A stretch of 64,000 nucleotides of DNA. Origin: Bog-473 sp963783965. Lineage in GTDB: Bacteria > Actinomycetota > Acidimicrobiia > Acidimicrobiales > RAAP-2. Made by a program: the position numbers and the translations under genes. Of this stretch, positions 47,557 to 57,687 are shown one piece after another; the stretch's first letter is position 1, and every line of letters begins with the position of its first letter. The notes under the pieces were generated by a model that made no database searches, had not been told where the DNA came from, and saw only the letters and a program-made list of their open reading frames with translations. The DNA lies in contig CAWAPQ010000001.1 of assembly GCA_963783965.1 (NCBI GenBank), forward strand, positions 186,001 through 250,000, read 5' to 3'.

Positions 47557-48675
47557 TCACCCGTCCACCGCGATGCGCGGCGCCGGCTCGGTCACCGCGG
47601 CCAGCGACTCCACCGCCGCCTTCTGCTCGTCGGTGAGCTCGGTCGGCACGACCACCTCGACCTTGACCAGTAGGTCGCCCGGCTTCTTGCCGTTGCGACC
47701 GGACCCGCTCGGCACGCCGCGGCCGCGCACCCGCAGGACCTTGCCCGACGAGGTGCCGGCCGGCACCTTGAGCGTGACCTTGCCGTCGAGCGTCGGCACC
47801 GTGATCGTCGTACCCAGGGCCGCCTCGGGGAAGGTGATCGGCACCGTGATGGTCAGGTTGCGTCCGGTGCGCCCGAAGATCTCGTGGTTGGCCACGTGGA
47901 CCACCACGTAGAGGTCCCCGGCAGGCGCCATGCCCTGACCGGGCGCACCCCGTCCCTTCACCCTGATGCGCTGACCGTCCTCCACCCCCGCCGGGATGCG
48001 GACCTTGACCGAGCGCACCTTGTGCTCGGTGCCGGTCCCGTGGCACACGGGGCAGGGCGTGTCGAACAGCGTCCCCCGGCCCATGCAGTCCGGGCAGACC
48101 GTGCTGAGGGAGAACAGCCCCTGGTTGTCGTTGAGGCTCCCGGACCCCCCGCAGCGCGGGCAGGTGTGGGTCGAGGTGCCGGGGGCCGCCCCGCTGCCGC
48201 GGCAGTTCGAGCAGCGCACCTCCTGGGGCACGTTGACCGACGTCGTGACGCCGTGCACCGCGTCCTGGAACGACAGGTGGAGCTGCGCCTCCATGTCGGC
48301 CCCGCGCTGCGGCCCACGCTGGGTCGTGCGCGTCCGACCGGCGCCACCGCCGAAGAGGCCTCCGAAGAGATCCCCCAGGTCGCCCATGTCCTCCATGCGG
48401 AAGGTGCCGCCGCCACCACCGCCCGGTGCGCCGAAGCCGCCGACCGGCCCGTGCGAGCGGACCTCGTCGTACTCCTTGCGCTTGTCGGCGTCGCCGACGA
48501 CGTCGTAGGCGGCACTGATCTCCTTGAAGCGCTCCTCCGAGCCCGGGTTGGTATCCGGGTGGTTCTCCTTCGCCAGCTTCCGGTAGGCGCGCGTGATCTC
48601 CTTGTCCGACGCCGTCGGGACGACGCCCAGCACCTTGTAGTAGTCCTTCTCGAACCATTCACGCTGTGCGGCCAT
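47557..48675 (-). CDS. dnaJ: co-chaperone DnaJ
   Basis: Hsp40 (372 aa) that delivers substrates to DnaK and stimulates its ATPase. The J domain (about 9-73) has the HPD motif in AKENHPDTNPG, followed by a Gly/Phe-rich linker (GGFGAPGGGGGG, LFGGLFGGG). Four zinc repeats CSNCRGSG, CPRCGGSG, CPDCMGRG and CPVCHGTG form the zinc-finger region (about 157-216), and C-terminal substrate-binding domains complete it. It starts 8 bases downstream of grpE. Confidence 0.96.
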   Translation of the reverse strand: MAAQREWFEKDYYKVLGVVPTASDKEITRAYRKLAKENHPDTNPGSEERFKEISAAYDVVGDADKRKEYDEVRSHGPVGGFGAPGGGGGGTFRMEDMGDLGDLFGGLFGGGAGRTRTTQRGPQRGADMEAQLHLSFQDAVHGVTTSVNVPQEVRCSNCRGSGAAPGTSTHTCPRCGGSGSLNDNQGLFSLSTVCPDCMGRGTLFDTPCPVCHGTGTEHKVRSVKVRIPAGVEDGQRIRVKGRGAPGQGMAPAGDLYVVVHVANHEIFGRTGRNLTITVPITFPEAALGTTITVPTLDGKVTLKVPAGTSSGKVLRVRGRGVPSGSGRNGKKPGDLLVKVEVVVPTELTDEQKAAVESLAAVTEPAPRIAVDG

Positions 48676-48683
48676 GGGTCAGT

Positions 48684-49294
48684 TCACCCCCGCACACGGA
48701 CCATGGCCGGGCGCAGCACCTGCCCCTTCCAGCGGTAGCCGGAACGCAGCACTTCCTCCACCATGGTCTCGCCACCCGGACCGCCCTCGCCGTCGGCGTG
48801 CGCGACGCCGTCGTGCACGGAGGGGTCGAAGGGGACCTCGGGCTGGTCGAGCCGCTCGAGGCCTTCCCTCGAGAGGATGTCCAACAACATCGCCCGCGAG
48901 GCGTGCAGCGCTTTGGCGCCCTCGCCCACGTCGACCGCGTCCTTCAGATGGTTCTCGGCCAGGTCGAGCGCGTCGAGCACCGGCAGCAACTTCTCCACCA
49001 GGTGCTGCGAGGCGCGGGCCGCCTGCTCCTCCTGCTGACGCGCGATCCGCTTGCGGTAGTTCTCGAAGTCGGCTTGGGTGCGCTGGAGCGCGAGCAGGTA
49101 CTCGTCCCGCTCGCGCGCCAGCAGTTCCCGCGGGTCGGCCTCCTCGGCCAGGCCCGCGTGGGTGGCGGTGTGGACCGCCGACCCGTTGACCTCTCCTGGT
49201 GCGCCCGGTCCTGCCGGCACGCCCGGGGCTCTTGGTGTCGCCTCGCCCTCAGAGGAGACAGGCTCCTCCTGGGGCACGGCCTCGTCGCCGAAGC

Positions 49295-49298
<4 letters not shown>
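48684..49298 (-). CDS. grpE: nucleotide exchange factor GrpE
   Basis: The 204-aa exchange factor of DnaK. The long N-terminal helix LLARERDEYLLALQRTQADFENYRKRIARQQEE and the beta domain GEGGPGGETMVEEVLRSGYRWKGQVLRPAMVRV are family landmarks. An acidic, Pro/Gly-rich tail of about 55 residues precedes the helix, as usual in actinobacteria. Its ATG overlaps the dnaK stop by 4 bases. Confidence 0.95.
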
Positions 49299-51160
<1,862 letters not shown>

Positions 51161-51289
51161 TTCTGCAGTTCCTTCCGCTTGTCGTCTGCCGGTTCCGTCC
51201 GGCGCCGCTGTGTCCAGCTGTGTCTCTCCAGCTGGAGCTCTGCGCCCGGCTGGTCTGCTTCTCACTTCAGTCGCTTATTGCTGTGCACC

Positions 51290-51321
51290 AGTGTAGCAAA
51301 GTTGAGTCCCCTTTTGTCAAG
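51290..51321 (-). promoter_or_regulatory. dnaK promoter with HAIR-like HspR operator
   Basis: GTTGAGT (51301-51307), seven bases, then TGTCAAG (51315-51321) matches the HspR HAIR consensus CTTGAGT-N7-ACTCAAG with three mismatches and exact spacing. On the minus strand the same bases contain a perfect -35 TTGACA (51320-51315) and, 19 bases on, TACACT (51295-51290) as -10. HspR bound here would cover the -35 and spacer. Confidence 0.75.
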
Positions 51322-51409
51322 ATTCTTGATGCATTGGCTGCCACCCCGGTTTCCACCCAGCTGAACAGGTGGTTTCCATGTTTCCGCCGGACCCACCTAC
51401 GCTACTGGG

Positions 51410-52177
51410 GTGCTCGATCTGGTCCTGATCCGTCACGGGCAGTCCACCTGGAACGCCGAGAACCTCTTCACGGGGTGGGTCGACGTCGATCTGACCCCGG
51501 CCGGTGAAGCCGAGGCCCGGGCCGGCGGCGAGCTCCTGGCGGCCGCCGACGACCTGGACCTGCGCGTCCTGCACACCTCCGTGCTGACCAGGGCCATCCG
51601 GACCGCCGAGCTGGCCCTGGCGGCGGCCGGCCGCAGCTGGCTCCCGGTTCGCCGGGACTGGCGCCTCAACGAGCGCCACTACGGGGACCTGCAGGGCAAG
51701 AACAAGGCCGCCATCAAGCAGGAGTTCGGTGCCGAGCAGCTCCAGCTCTGGCGGCGCAGTTACGACACCGCGCCCCCGCCCCTCTCCCCCGACAACCCCT
51801 ACGACGTCGCCGGCGACCCCCGCTACCGCGACCTCAATCCCGGCGACCTGCCGCGTACCGAGTGCCTCAAGGACGTGGTGGCCCGCACCGTGCCCTACTG
51901 GGAGTCGGCCATCGTGCCCGACCTCCGGGCCGCCGCCGCCCACGGCGGTGCCGTGCTTGTGGCCGCCCACGGCAACTCCATCCGGGCCCTGCGCAAGCAC
52001 CTGCAGGACATCGCCGACGACGCCATCACCGAGCTCGAGGTCCCGACCGGGATCCCCTTTCGCATGCTGCTCGACGACGGCCTCACCGTGCGGTCGGCCG
52101 AATACCTGGGTGACCCCGAGGCCGCCGCTGCTGCCGCGGCGGCCGTGGCCCGCCAGGCTGACCAGCCACCTGCCTGA
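51410..52177 (+). CDS. gpmA: 2,3-bisphosphoglycerate-dependent phosphoglycerate mutase
   Basis: Interconverts 3- and 2-phosphoglycerate in glycolysis. The 255-aa protein carries LVLIRHGQSTWNAENLFTGW with phospho-His9, the acidic loop RLNERHYGDLQGKNK and AAHGNSIRALRKHL with the second His. Length and motifs are those of the dPGM type rather than cobalamin-type phosphatases. The GTG start at 51410 is divergent from dnaK by about 250 bases. The C terminus is a run of alanines (AAAAAAAAVARQ). Confidence 0.95.
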   Translation: MLDLVLIRHGQSTWNAENLFTGWVDVDLTPAGEAEARAGGELLAAADDLDLRVLHTSVLTRAIRTAELALAAAGRSWLPVRRDWRLNERHYGDLQGKNKAAIKQEFGAEQLQLWRRSYDTAPPPLSPDNPYDVAGDPRYRDLNPGDLPRTECLKDVVARTVPYWESAIVPDLRAAAAHGGAVLVAAHGNSIRALRKHLQDIADDAITELEVPTGIPFRMLLDDGLTVRSAEYLGDPEAAAAAAAAVARQADQPPA

Positions 52178-52273
52178 CCCTTCCTCCCTCGAAGCCCTCC
52201 CTCTCCCTTCTCCCGCTGCTCTCTGCCCGATCTCTGCGCCGATCTCTGCGCCAGGGGTAGCCACGCGGCCGAG

Positions 52274-52300
52274 AAAGTGATATCTAATAGATAGCACTTT
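52274..52300. promoter_or_regulatory. 27-base near-perfect palindrome before SPFH-RHH operon
   Basis: AAAGTG (52274-52279), TATCTA (52281-52286), a central A, TAGATA (52288-52293) and CACTTT (52295-52300) make a palindrome with a single mismatched pair (52280/52294). It is AT-rich in a GC-rich region and ends 18 bases before the preferred SPFH start. This fits an operator overlapping the -10/transcription start. The ribbon-helix-helix protein of the same operon is the obvious candidate ligand. Confidence 0.6.
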
Positions 52301-52318
52301 ATGTCGGAGGAGAACATC

Positions 52319-53227
52319 ATGAGCAACGCGGCCGCAGCACCCGTCAACGCCACACCCGTCGGGCATCAGGGAGCCCGGGTCGACATCACCGAACGTCCCG
52401 CCGGCACCCTCAACGGATGGTTCGGCGTCCTGGCCCTCGCCGTCTGCGCAGGCGGCATGGTCCTCGCCGGCTTCACATCTCGCGGCTGGATCTTCCTGCC
52501 GATTGTCGTCTTCGTCCTCATCATCACCTCACTCGTGATCGTTCCCCCGGGGCAGACCTCGGTCGTGCAGTTCTTCGGCCGCTACATCGGGACCGTCCGC
52601 CGCTCGGGGTTCTGGTGGGTGGCCCCCCTGACCGTGCGCCGCCGGGTCAGCGTCCGGGTCCGCAATTTCGAGACCGGACATCTCAAGGTGAACGACGCCG
52701 ATGGCAACCCGGTCGAGATCGCCGCCATCGTCGTGTGGCAGGTGGCCGACACGGCCAAGTCCACCTACGCCGTGGACGACTTCGTCGACTTCATTTCGGT
52801 GCAGGCCGAGTCCGCCCTGCGTCATGTCGCGGTCAGCCACCCCTACGACGACACCACCGGGGCGGGCACGTCACTGCGCGGCTCCACCGACATCGTCGCC
52901 GGCGAGCTGGCCGTCGAGGTGGCCCAGCGCGTCTCCATCGCCGGGCTCGAGGTCGTGGAGGTCCGCATCTCGCACCTGGCGTACGCCCAGGAGATCGCGC
53001 AGGCCATGCTGCGCCGCCAGCAGGCCAACGCCGTCGTGGCCGCTCGGTCGCGCATCGTCGAAGGTGCCGTCGGCATGGTCGAGATGGCGCTCAGTCGCCT
53101 GAACGAGGGCGGCGTGGTGTCACTCGACGAGGAGCGCACGGCCAGCATGGTCAGCAACCTCATGGTGGTCCTGTGCGGGGACCAGCCGCCGTCGCCCGTC
53201 GTGAACACAGGTTCGCTCTATACGTGA
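52319..53227 (+). CDS. SPFH/Band 7 domain membrane protein
   Basis: A 302-aa stomatin/prohibitin-type protein. Two adjacent hydrophobic segments (LNGWFGVLALAVCAGGMVLAGF and GWIFLPIVVFVLIITSLVIV) anchor it. The SPFH domain follows from VPPGQTSVVQFFGRYIGTVRRSGFWW to the end, including GNPVEIAAIVVWQVADTAKSTYAVDDF and a helical segment ISHLAYAQEIAQAMLRRQQANAV. I prefer ATG 52319 because GGAGGAG lies 7 bases before it; ATG 52301 would add 6 residues and include that ribosome binding site. It overlaps the RHH gene by 4 bases. The role is probably membrane microdomain organisation or stress response. Confidence 0.88.
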   Translation: MSNAAAAPVNATPVGHQGARVDITERPAGTLNGWFGVLALAVCAGGMVLAGFTSRGWIFLPIVVFVLIITSLVIVPPGQTSVVQFFGRYIGTVRRSGFWWVAPLTVRRRVSVRVRNFETGHLKVNDADGNPVEIAAIVVWQVADTAKSTYAVDDFVDFISVQAESALRHVAVSHPYDDTTGAGTSLRGSTDIVAGELAVEVAQRVSIAGLEVVEVRISHLAYAQEIAQAMLRRQQANAVVAARSRIVEGAVGMVEMALSRLNEGGVVSLDEERTASMVSNLMVVLCGDQPPSPVVNTGSLYT

Positions 53228-53457
53228 GCGAACGGCGACAAGTTCTGCTCCGCATCGATCCGGCCGTCCACGACGCGCTGATGCGGTGGGCCAACGACGA
53301 GCTGCGCAGCGTCAACGCCCAGATCGAGATGCTCCTGCGGCGCGCTTTGCGTGACGCCGGGCGCATGCCCGAGCAGGCGGCCCCGCTCCCCAAGCGCGGC
53401 CGGCCACCGACGACACAGACCACAACACACACGACAACACAGACGACGCAGGGCTGA
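53224..53457 (+). CDS. ribbon-helix-helix (Arc-like) DNA-binding protein
   Basis: A 77-aa protein from a GTG that overlaps the SPFH stop (GTGA). RRQVLLRIDPAVHDALMRWANDELRSVNAQIEMLLRRALRDAG has the beta-strand, helix and NAQIEMLLRRAL pattern of Arc-type ribbon-helix-helix dimers. A KRGRPP AT-hook-like motif and a Thr/Gln-rich tail (TTTHTTTQTTQG) follow. Its own operon carries a long palindrome upstream, so it is a likely autorepressor. SPFH-plus-Arc pairs occur in other actinobacteria (from memory); no toxin partner is seen. Confidence 0.85.
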   Translation: MSERRQVLLRIDPAVHDALMRWANDELRSVNAQIEMLLRRALRDAGRMPEQAAPLPKRGRPPTTQTTTHTTTQTTQG

Positions 53458-53479
53458 CAGACGGCGCCGGCGCCATGTC

Positions 53480-53559
53480 GCGCCGGTGGTGGTCCCGCCA
53501 CAACCGGCACCACCACCGGCGCCAGCAACGTGCCCCCGGACAGCGGCAGGCCGGGGCAC
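53480..53559. terminator. two consecutive GC-rich hairpins between convergent genes
   Basis: A perfect 14-base stem (53480-53493 with 53509-53522, loop 15) and then a 7-base stem (GTGCCCC 53530-53536 with GGGGCAC 53553-53559) lie between the ends of the RHH gene (plus) and glnB (minus). Their position suits bidirectional termination. No T-run follows, so a factor-dependent or T-less terminator is assumed. Confidence 0.6.
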
Positions 53560-53606
53560 CTCGCCGCGCCCCGGCCTGACCGACCGTCTACAGGAACTGC
53601 CGCGTG

Positions 53607-53945
53607 CTACAACGCGTCAGGCCCGCGCTCTCCGGTGCGCACCCGCACCACGGCTTCGACTGGGAGGACCCAGACCTTGCCGTCACCGATTTTGCCGGTG
53701 GAGGCCGAGCTGACGATGGCGTCGACCACCTCGTCAACCTGGCCGTCGTCCACCAGCACCTCGACACGGATTTTGGGGACGAAGTCCACCTCGTATTCCG
53801 CACCGCGGTACACCTCGGTGTGCCCTCGCTGGCGCCCGAAACCCTGGGCCTCGGTCAGGGTCATGCCCTGTACCCCGAGGTTCTTCAGAGTCTCCTTGAC
53901 GTCATCGAGCTTGAACGGCTTGAGGACTGCCACGATCAGCTTCAT
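53607..53945 (-). CDS. glnK: P-II nitrogen regulatory protein
   Basis: A 112-aa trimeric P-II protein: MKLIVAVLKPFKLDDVKETL, GFGRQRGHTEVYRGAEYEVDFVPKIRVEVLVDD (T loop with the modifiable tyrosine in RGAEY) and the nucleotide-binding TGKIGDGKVWVLPVE. It begins 33 bases after amt with an AAAGGAGA ribosome binding site, the conserved amt-glnK pairing. It therefore probably gates the ammonium channel according to 2-oxoglutarate/ATP/ADP. A second P-II lies at 57291 and differs mainly outside the T loop. Confidence 0.95.
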   Translation of the reverse strand: MKLIVAVLKPFKLDDVKETLKNLGVQGMTLTEAQGFGRQRGHTEVYRGAEYEVDFVPKIRVEVLVDDGQVDEVVDAIVSSASTGKIGDGKVWVLPVEAVVRVRTGERGPDAL

Positions 53946-53978
53946 TTGATGATCTCCTTTCGTCCTGTCTGACCGGGC

Positions 53979-55574
53979 CTAGGAACCGCCGCCGGTATCG
54001 GTACCTGGAACCGGATAATCCTCGGCGGGCGCTGATCCGCTCCCTCCCTTGTCGATTCCGGCCATGGCGAAGGCACCGTCGGACCGGCTGGCGAGCGTCT
54101 CCTCGGGGAAGGCCTCCTCGCCGTGAATGGCGAGGTCGCCGACTTCGAGGATCTCGTCCTTGTAACGGGCACCCCGCAGGACCCAGCCGATGATCTTCAT
54201 GAGGATGAAGGTGATGAGCGTGGACCACAGAATGACCCAGACCGCTGCTCGGAACTGTTCCCACAGTTGGTGCGCCGACCCGGTGTACATCAGGCCGTTG
54301 ACACCGAAGGGGACGCAGGTCCCCTTCGCCGTGAGGTAGGTCGCCTGCGAGGTGGCGATGACCTGGCCGCTCCCGCTCAGGTGCCCGCAGCCGTACTCGA
54401 TCATGTTCGGGTCTCCGAAGATGCCGAGCAGCAAGCCGCCCGTCAGCCCGGCGATGCCGTGGGTGTAGATGACACCGAGGGCATCGTCGACCTTGGAGAA
54501 CGGTCGGACCTTGGACAGGTAGTTCCAGGCGATCCATACAACGACGGTGGCGATGGCCCCGACGAATATGGCACCAAGCCCGTTGACCCAGCCGGCACAC
54601 GGTGTGATGCCGACCAAGCCGCAGATCATGCCGTTGACGCCACCCAGGAACGTGGGCTTCTTCTCCTTCGAGAGCCAGGCGTCCATGGCGATCCAGACCA
54701 GAACACCGGTGGCCGTGGCGAGGTTGGTGTTGACCACCGCCGCAGCCGCACTGGCGCCGGCGTAGTACGGGTCACCACCGTTGAACCCGTTCCAGCCCAG
54801 CCACAGGATGCCGGCACCGACTGCCGCCATCACGAGGTTGTTGGGCAAGGCGTGCTGCCTATCTCGCAGGAGTCTCGGCCCGAGGACCCAGGCGGCCACG
54901 AAGCCCGAGACGCCGGCCGACATGTGAATGACGTACCCACCCGAGAAGTCGAGCGCACCCTCCTGGGCGAAGTAGCCGCCGCCCCAGAGGAGGAAGGCGT
55001 CCACGGAGTAGACGCAGGTCGACCACAGCGGCACCAGCAGGCACCAGGCGCTGAACTTGATCCGGCCGAGCACGCTCCCCATGAAGAGCAGTGGGGTGAT
55101 GGCCGCGAACACGAACTGGAAGTAGGCCAGTGACGAAGTCGGGAAGTGGAACGGGATGATCGTGTTGGCCGCAGAGCTCGCTTGCGCTTGCTCACCGAAC
55201 GCGCTCGTGATCGGTCCCGGCTTCCCAAGGAAGTTCTCGAAGAAGTGCGTCAATGTCGCGGTCGTTCCTGCGTTCTGCGTCTGCGTCACCACCCCGTTGA
55301 CGAGATGGACACCGCCGCCAATGGACGTGTCGCCGAAGCCGAGCTTGTACTCCCACAGGAACCACGCCACCATCACCAGAGAGAATCCGGCGAACATCAT
55401 GGCGAGGACGTTCACGGCCCACTTCTTGGGCACGAGTGATGCGTAGAGCACTGCCAGGCCAGGGAGGCTCATCAAGCCGACGAAGGTGGCAGCTGTTATC
55501 TGCCACGTGTTGTCAGCCGGATTGAGCCAACTGGGATACGGAACGTACGAAGCCGCTCCTATCAGGTGGATCAC
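53979..55574 (-). CDS. amt: ammonium transporter Amt
   Basis: A 531-aa trimeric ammonium channel with eleven expected membrane helices. DFSGGYVIHMSAGVSGFVAAWVLGPR carries the first pore histidine, THGIAGLTGGLLLGIFGDP the second, and LFMGSVLGRIKFSAWCLLVPLW and LGWNGFNGG are conserved. An insertion around residues 90-150 (GVVTQTQNAGTTATLTHFFENFLGKPGP) makes it longer than Escherichia AmtB. The C-terminal cytoplasmic tail (DEILEVGDLAIHGEEAFPE) is the P-II-interacting region. It is followed by glnK. A GlnR-like site lies about 150 bases upstream. Confidence 0.95.
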   Translation of the reverse strand: MIHLIGAASYVPYPSWLNPADNTWQITAATFVGLMSLPGLAVLYASLVPKKWAVNVLAMMFAGFSLVMVAWFLWEYKLGFGDTSIGGGVHLVNGVVTQTQNAGTTATLTHFFENFLGKPGPITSAFGEQAQASSAANTIIPFHFPTSSLAYFQFVFAAITPLLFMGSVLGRIKFSAWCLLVPLWSTCVYSVDAFLLWGGGYFAQEGALDFSGGYVIHMSAGVSGFVAAWVLGPRLLRDRQHALPNNLVMAAVGAGILWLGWNGFNGGDPYYAGASAAAAVVNTNLATATGVLVWIAMDAWLSKEKKPTFLGGVNGMICGLVGITPCAGWVNGLGAIFVGAIATVVVWIAWNYLSKVRPFSKVDDALGVIYTHGIAGLTGGLLLGIFGDPNMIEYGCGHLSGSGQVIATSQATYLTAKGTCVPFGVNGLMYTGSAHQLWEQFRAAVWVILWSTLITFILMKIIGWVLRGARYKDEILEVGDLAIHGEEAFPEETLASRSDGAFAMAGIDKGGSGSAPAEDYPVPGTDTGGGS

Positions 55575-55721
55575 TCAAGCTCTCCTAACTGTCATCCGCC
55601 CCGGCACCCCGCTCTGCGGCCAGAGCGTGACGAAACACCGGGTACGGCTAATGCCATTTCGGACGGTTCACCCCGCCGGAGACACAATGCAGGTCAGGAG
55701 TTTCCGCATCATCACGCGTGT

Positions 55722-55737
55722 GTTTCGGGCTTGTTAA
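55722..55737 (-). promoter_or_regulatory. GlnR-like site upstream of amt
   Basis: On the minus strand TTAAC (55737-55733), six bases, then GAAAC (55726-55722) fits the Streptomyces GlnR pattern gTnAc-N6-GaAAc with one mismatch. It is 148 bases before the amt start. Only a single unit is convincing; GlnR promoters often carry two. Confidence 0.4.
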
Positions 55738-55831
55738 TCCATCCCGGAACGCAATCTCAGAGGTTTAGAGCAGCCTGAGTGGTGCCGAATGGCGCAGCGA
55801 GCGGACCGGTGGACCCCACTACGCTCTCCCG

Positions 55832-56440
55832 ATGGCCATGACGACCACCGACCCTCCAGTGTCCGGAAACGGCGAGCCAGACGGCGTGACCGGCGGCACG
55901 CCCGAGAGCGACGGGACCGACGAGCGGGTCGGGCGGCTGCGCGGGGCCGGCGTCGAGGTCAACGGCCGGCGTGTCGGCCAGGTGGCGTTCGGGATCGTGC
56001 TGGCGACGTTGGCCATCCTGGCAATCGTCTTCACCATCGTCGGGGTGCACACGAACCAGCAGGACGACCGCCTCCACAACGACGGCGTCCCGGTCACGTT
56101 CACCGTGACCGGCTGCCTCGGCCTCCTCGGTGGGAGCGGGAGCAACGCCGCGGGGTACTCGTGCCAGGGCACCTACACCCTCGACGGCGCGCGCTACCAC
56201 GAACAGCTCCCGGGCAACTCGTTCCATCGACCCGGGTCGACCGTCGCCGCCGTCGCCGTCCCGGGCGACCCCGCCCTGGTGTCACCGGCCTCCATCGTCG
56301 CCACCGAGCACTCGTCGGCGGGTGTCTTCGTGCTGCCGGCCATTCTGCTCATCGCACTACTGGTGCTCGTGGCGCTCCTGGTCGTGCTGCGCCGTCGGCG
56401 TCAGCGCACTGAAGACGCCGGCGCCCCACCCGCCCACTGA
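55832..56440 (+). CDS. hypothetical membrane protein, DUF3592-like layout
   Basis: A 202-aa protein with two membrane segments: VGQVAFGIVLATLAILAIVFTIVGV (about 48-72) and SAGVFVLPAILLIALLVLVALLVVLRRRRQR near the C terminus. The extracytoplasmic region between them has two cysteines, in VTGCLGLLGG and GYSCQGTYTLDG. The order membrane helix, small beta domain with 'Y.G..Y', membrane helix resembles DUF3592 proteins, although the match is only structural. Function is unknown. Start is ATG 55832 or 55838. It is divergent from amt. Confidence 0.65.
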   Translation: MAMTTTDPPVSGNGEPDGVTGGTPESDGTDERVGRLRGAGVEVNGRRVGQVAFGIVLATLAILAIVFTIVGVHTNQQDDRLHNDGVPVTFTVTGCLGLLGGSGSNAAGYSCQGTYTLDGARYHEQLPGNSFHRPGSTVAAVAVPGDPALVSPASIVATEHSSAGVFVLPAILLIALLVLVALLVVLRRRRQRTEDAGAPPAH

Positions 56441-56492
56441 CGGAACGCGCTCCGGTTGCGGTGCTTCCGTCGCGGCACTCCGGTTGGTGCGC

Positions 56493-57098
56493 TCAGGAAG
56501 GCGGCGTGTAGCGCTTGTTGCGGCGGGGACGCGGCGCAGCGGGGCTCGAACTCCCGCTCGGCTTCGGCCGCGGCGCATCGGGGCCGGCCGCCTCTGCCCG
56601 CTTGAGCTCCTGCTGCAGGCGGTAGGCGCGCACCAGGTACCAGGCGCCGGCCAGCAGGAAGGGGGCGGCGAACCCGAAATAGGTGGCGTGGAGCTGGAAG
56701 ATCGCCAGGCCGTAGAGGGCCAACGTGATCCCCTGGAACAGGCGCTTACGCAGCCACGAAGTGATCAGGACCAGGACGGCCAGGCCGAGGAGGACGAAGG
56801 TGAGCTTGTCGTAGACGGCGGTGCTCTGGTTGTGGGTCTTGGCGTAGTTGATGGACGCGTTGCTGATGATCAGACCGATGAACGCAGCCACCGGCGCCGC
56901 CACCAGCCCGATCGCCCGCTCCTTGTCGTTGGACCGGGCGATGTCCGCTTCGATCTCGTCGACGGGCCGGATCTCCTGGACTTCCTTCTCCTTCGGATCG
57001 TCGTCCGGGCGCACCATGGAGTACTTCACGCGCTCCCAGAACGTCATTTTGGGCGCGCTGTCTCCCCCGGAATCGCCGGCGCCTGGAGTCGAAGGCAT
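56493..57098 (-). CDS. hypothetical membrane protein, 201 aa
   Basis: I do not recognise a characterised family. The cytosolic N-terminal 60 residues are charged (WERVKYSMVRPDDDPKEKEVQEI). Three to four hydrophobic segments follow (AIGLVAAPVAAFIGLIISNA, LTFVLLGLAVLVLITSWL, GITLALYGLAIFQLHATYFGFAAPFLLAGAWYLV). The tail is Lys/Pro/Ser-rich with basic residues (RPRRNKRYTPPS), which may touch nucleic acid or membrane lipids. It is alone on the minus strand, 192 bases from the divergent glnK2. Confidence 0.6.
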   Translation of the reverse strand: MPSTPGAGDSGGDSAPKMTFWERVKYSMVRPDDDPKEKEVQEIRPVDEIEADIARSNDKERAIGLVAAPVAAFIGLIISNASINYAKTHNQSTAVYDKLTFVLLGLAVLVLITSWLRKRLFQGITLALYGLAIFQLHATYFGFAAPFLLAGAWYLVRAYRLQQELKRAEAAGPDAPRPKPSGSSSPAAPRPRRNKRYTPPS

Positions 57099-57290
57099 CG
57101 GGGAAGGCTACAACTCCCGGGGCGTTGCTCACTTCGGGCTGCCGGCCCGGCCCGGGCGGCCGAGGATCCCCGGCGGCAGCGCGGCAGCCCGCCGGGACGG
57201 GCTCCGGGGACACCGGGGCGGTCGGCTGCCCCTGGTCACTAACGTGCTCTGTGAGGGCGACGACGCCCGGCCGAACGTGAGGTACAGCAG

Positions 57291-57629
57291 ATGAAGCTCG
57301 TGGTAGCGGTGGTGAAACCGTTCAAGATCGACGACGTCAAGAACGTCCTGAAGAACATGGGCGTCGCCGGCATGACCATTACCGAGGCGCAGGGGTTCGG
57401 TCGCCAGCGTGGGCACACCGAGAACTACCGGGGGGCCGAGTACCAGGTCGACTTCGTGCCCAAACTCAGGGTCGAGGTCCTCGTGGAGGACGACCGGGCC
57501 GAGGCCGTGGTCGACGCCATCGTCTCCTCGGCGGCCACGGGCAAGATCGGCGACGGCAAGGTGTGGGTCGTCCCGGCGGAGACGGTCGTGCGAGTCCGGA
57601 CGGGCGAACGCGGGGCCGACGCCGTCTGA
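57291..57629 (+). CDS. glnB: second P-II nitrogen regulatory protein
   Basis: A 112-aa P-II paralogue: MKLVVAVVKPFKIDDVKNVLKNMGVAGMTITEAQGFGRQRGHTENYRGAEYQVDFVPKLRVEV, with TGKIGDGKVWVVPAETVVRVRTGERG at the C terminus. The T-loop tyrosine (RGAEY) is kept. It is very similar to the amt-linked copy, so it probably answers the same signals but reaches different partners such as enzymes of glutamine synthesis. The gene has a GAGGT ribosome binding site and is followed after 58 bases by a cNMP-domain gene in the same direction. Confidence 0.94.
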   Translation: MKLVVAVVKPFKIDDVKNVLKNMGVAGMTITEAQGFGRQRGHTENYRGAEYQVDFVPKLRVEVLVEDDRAEAVVDAIVSSAATGKIGDGKVWVVPAETVVRVRTGERGADAV

Positions 57630-57687
57630 ACCGCCACACGGGTTCGGAACCGAGCACGTAAGAGGGGGCAGGGGTACTGTTTCCGCC

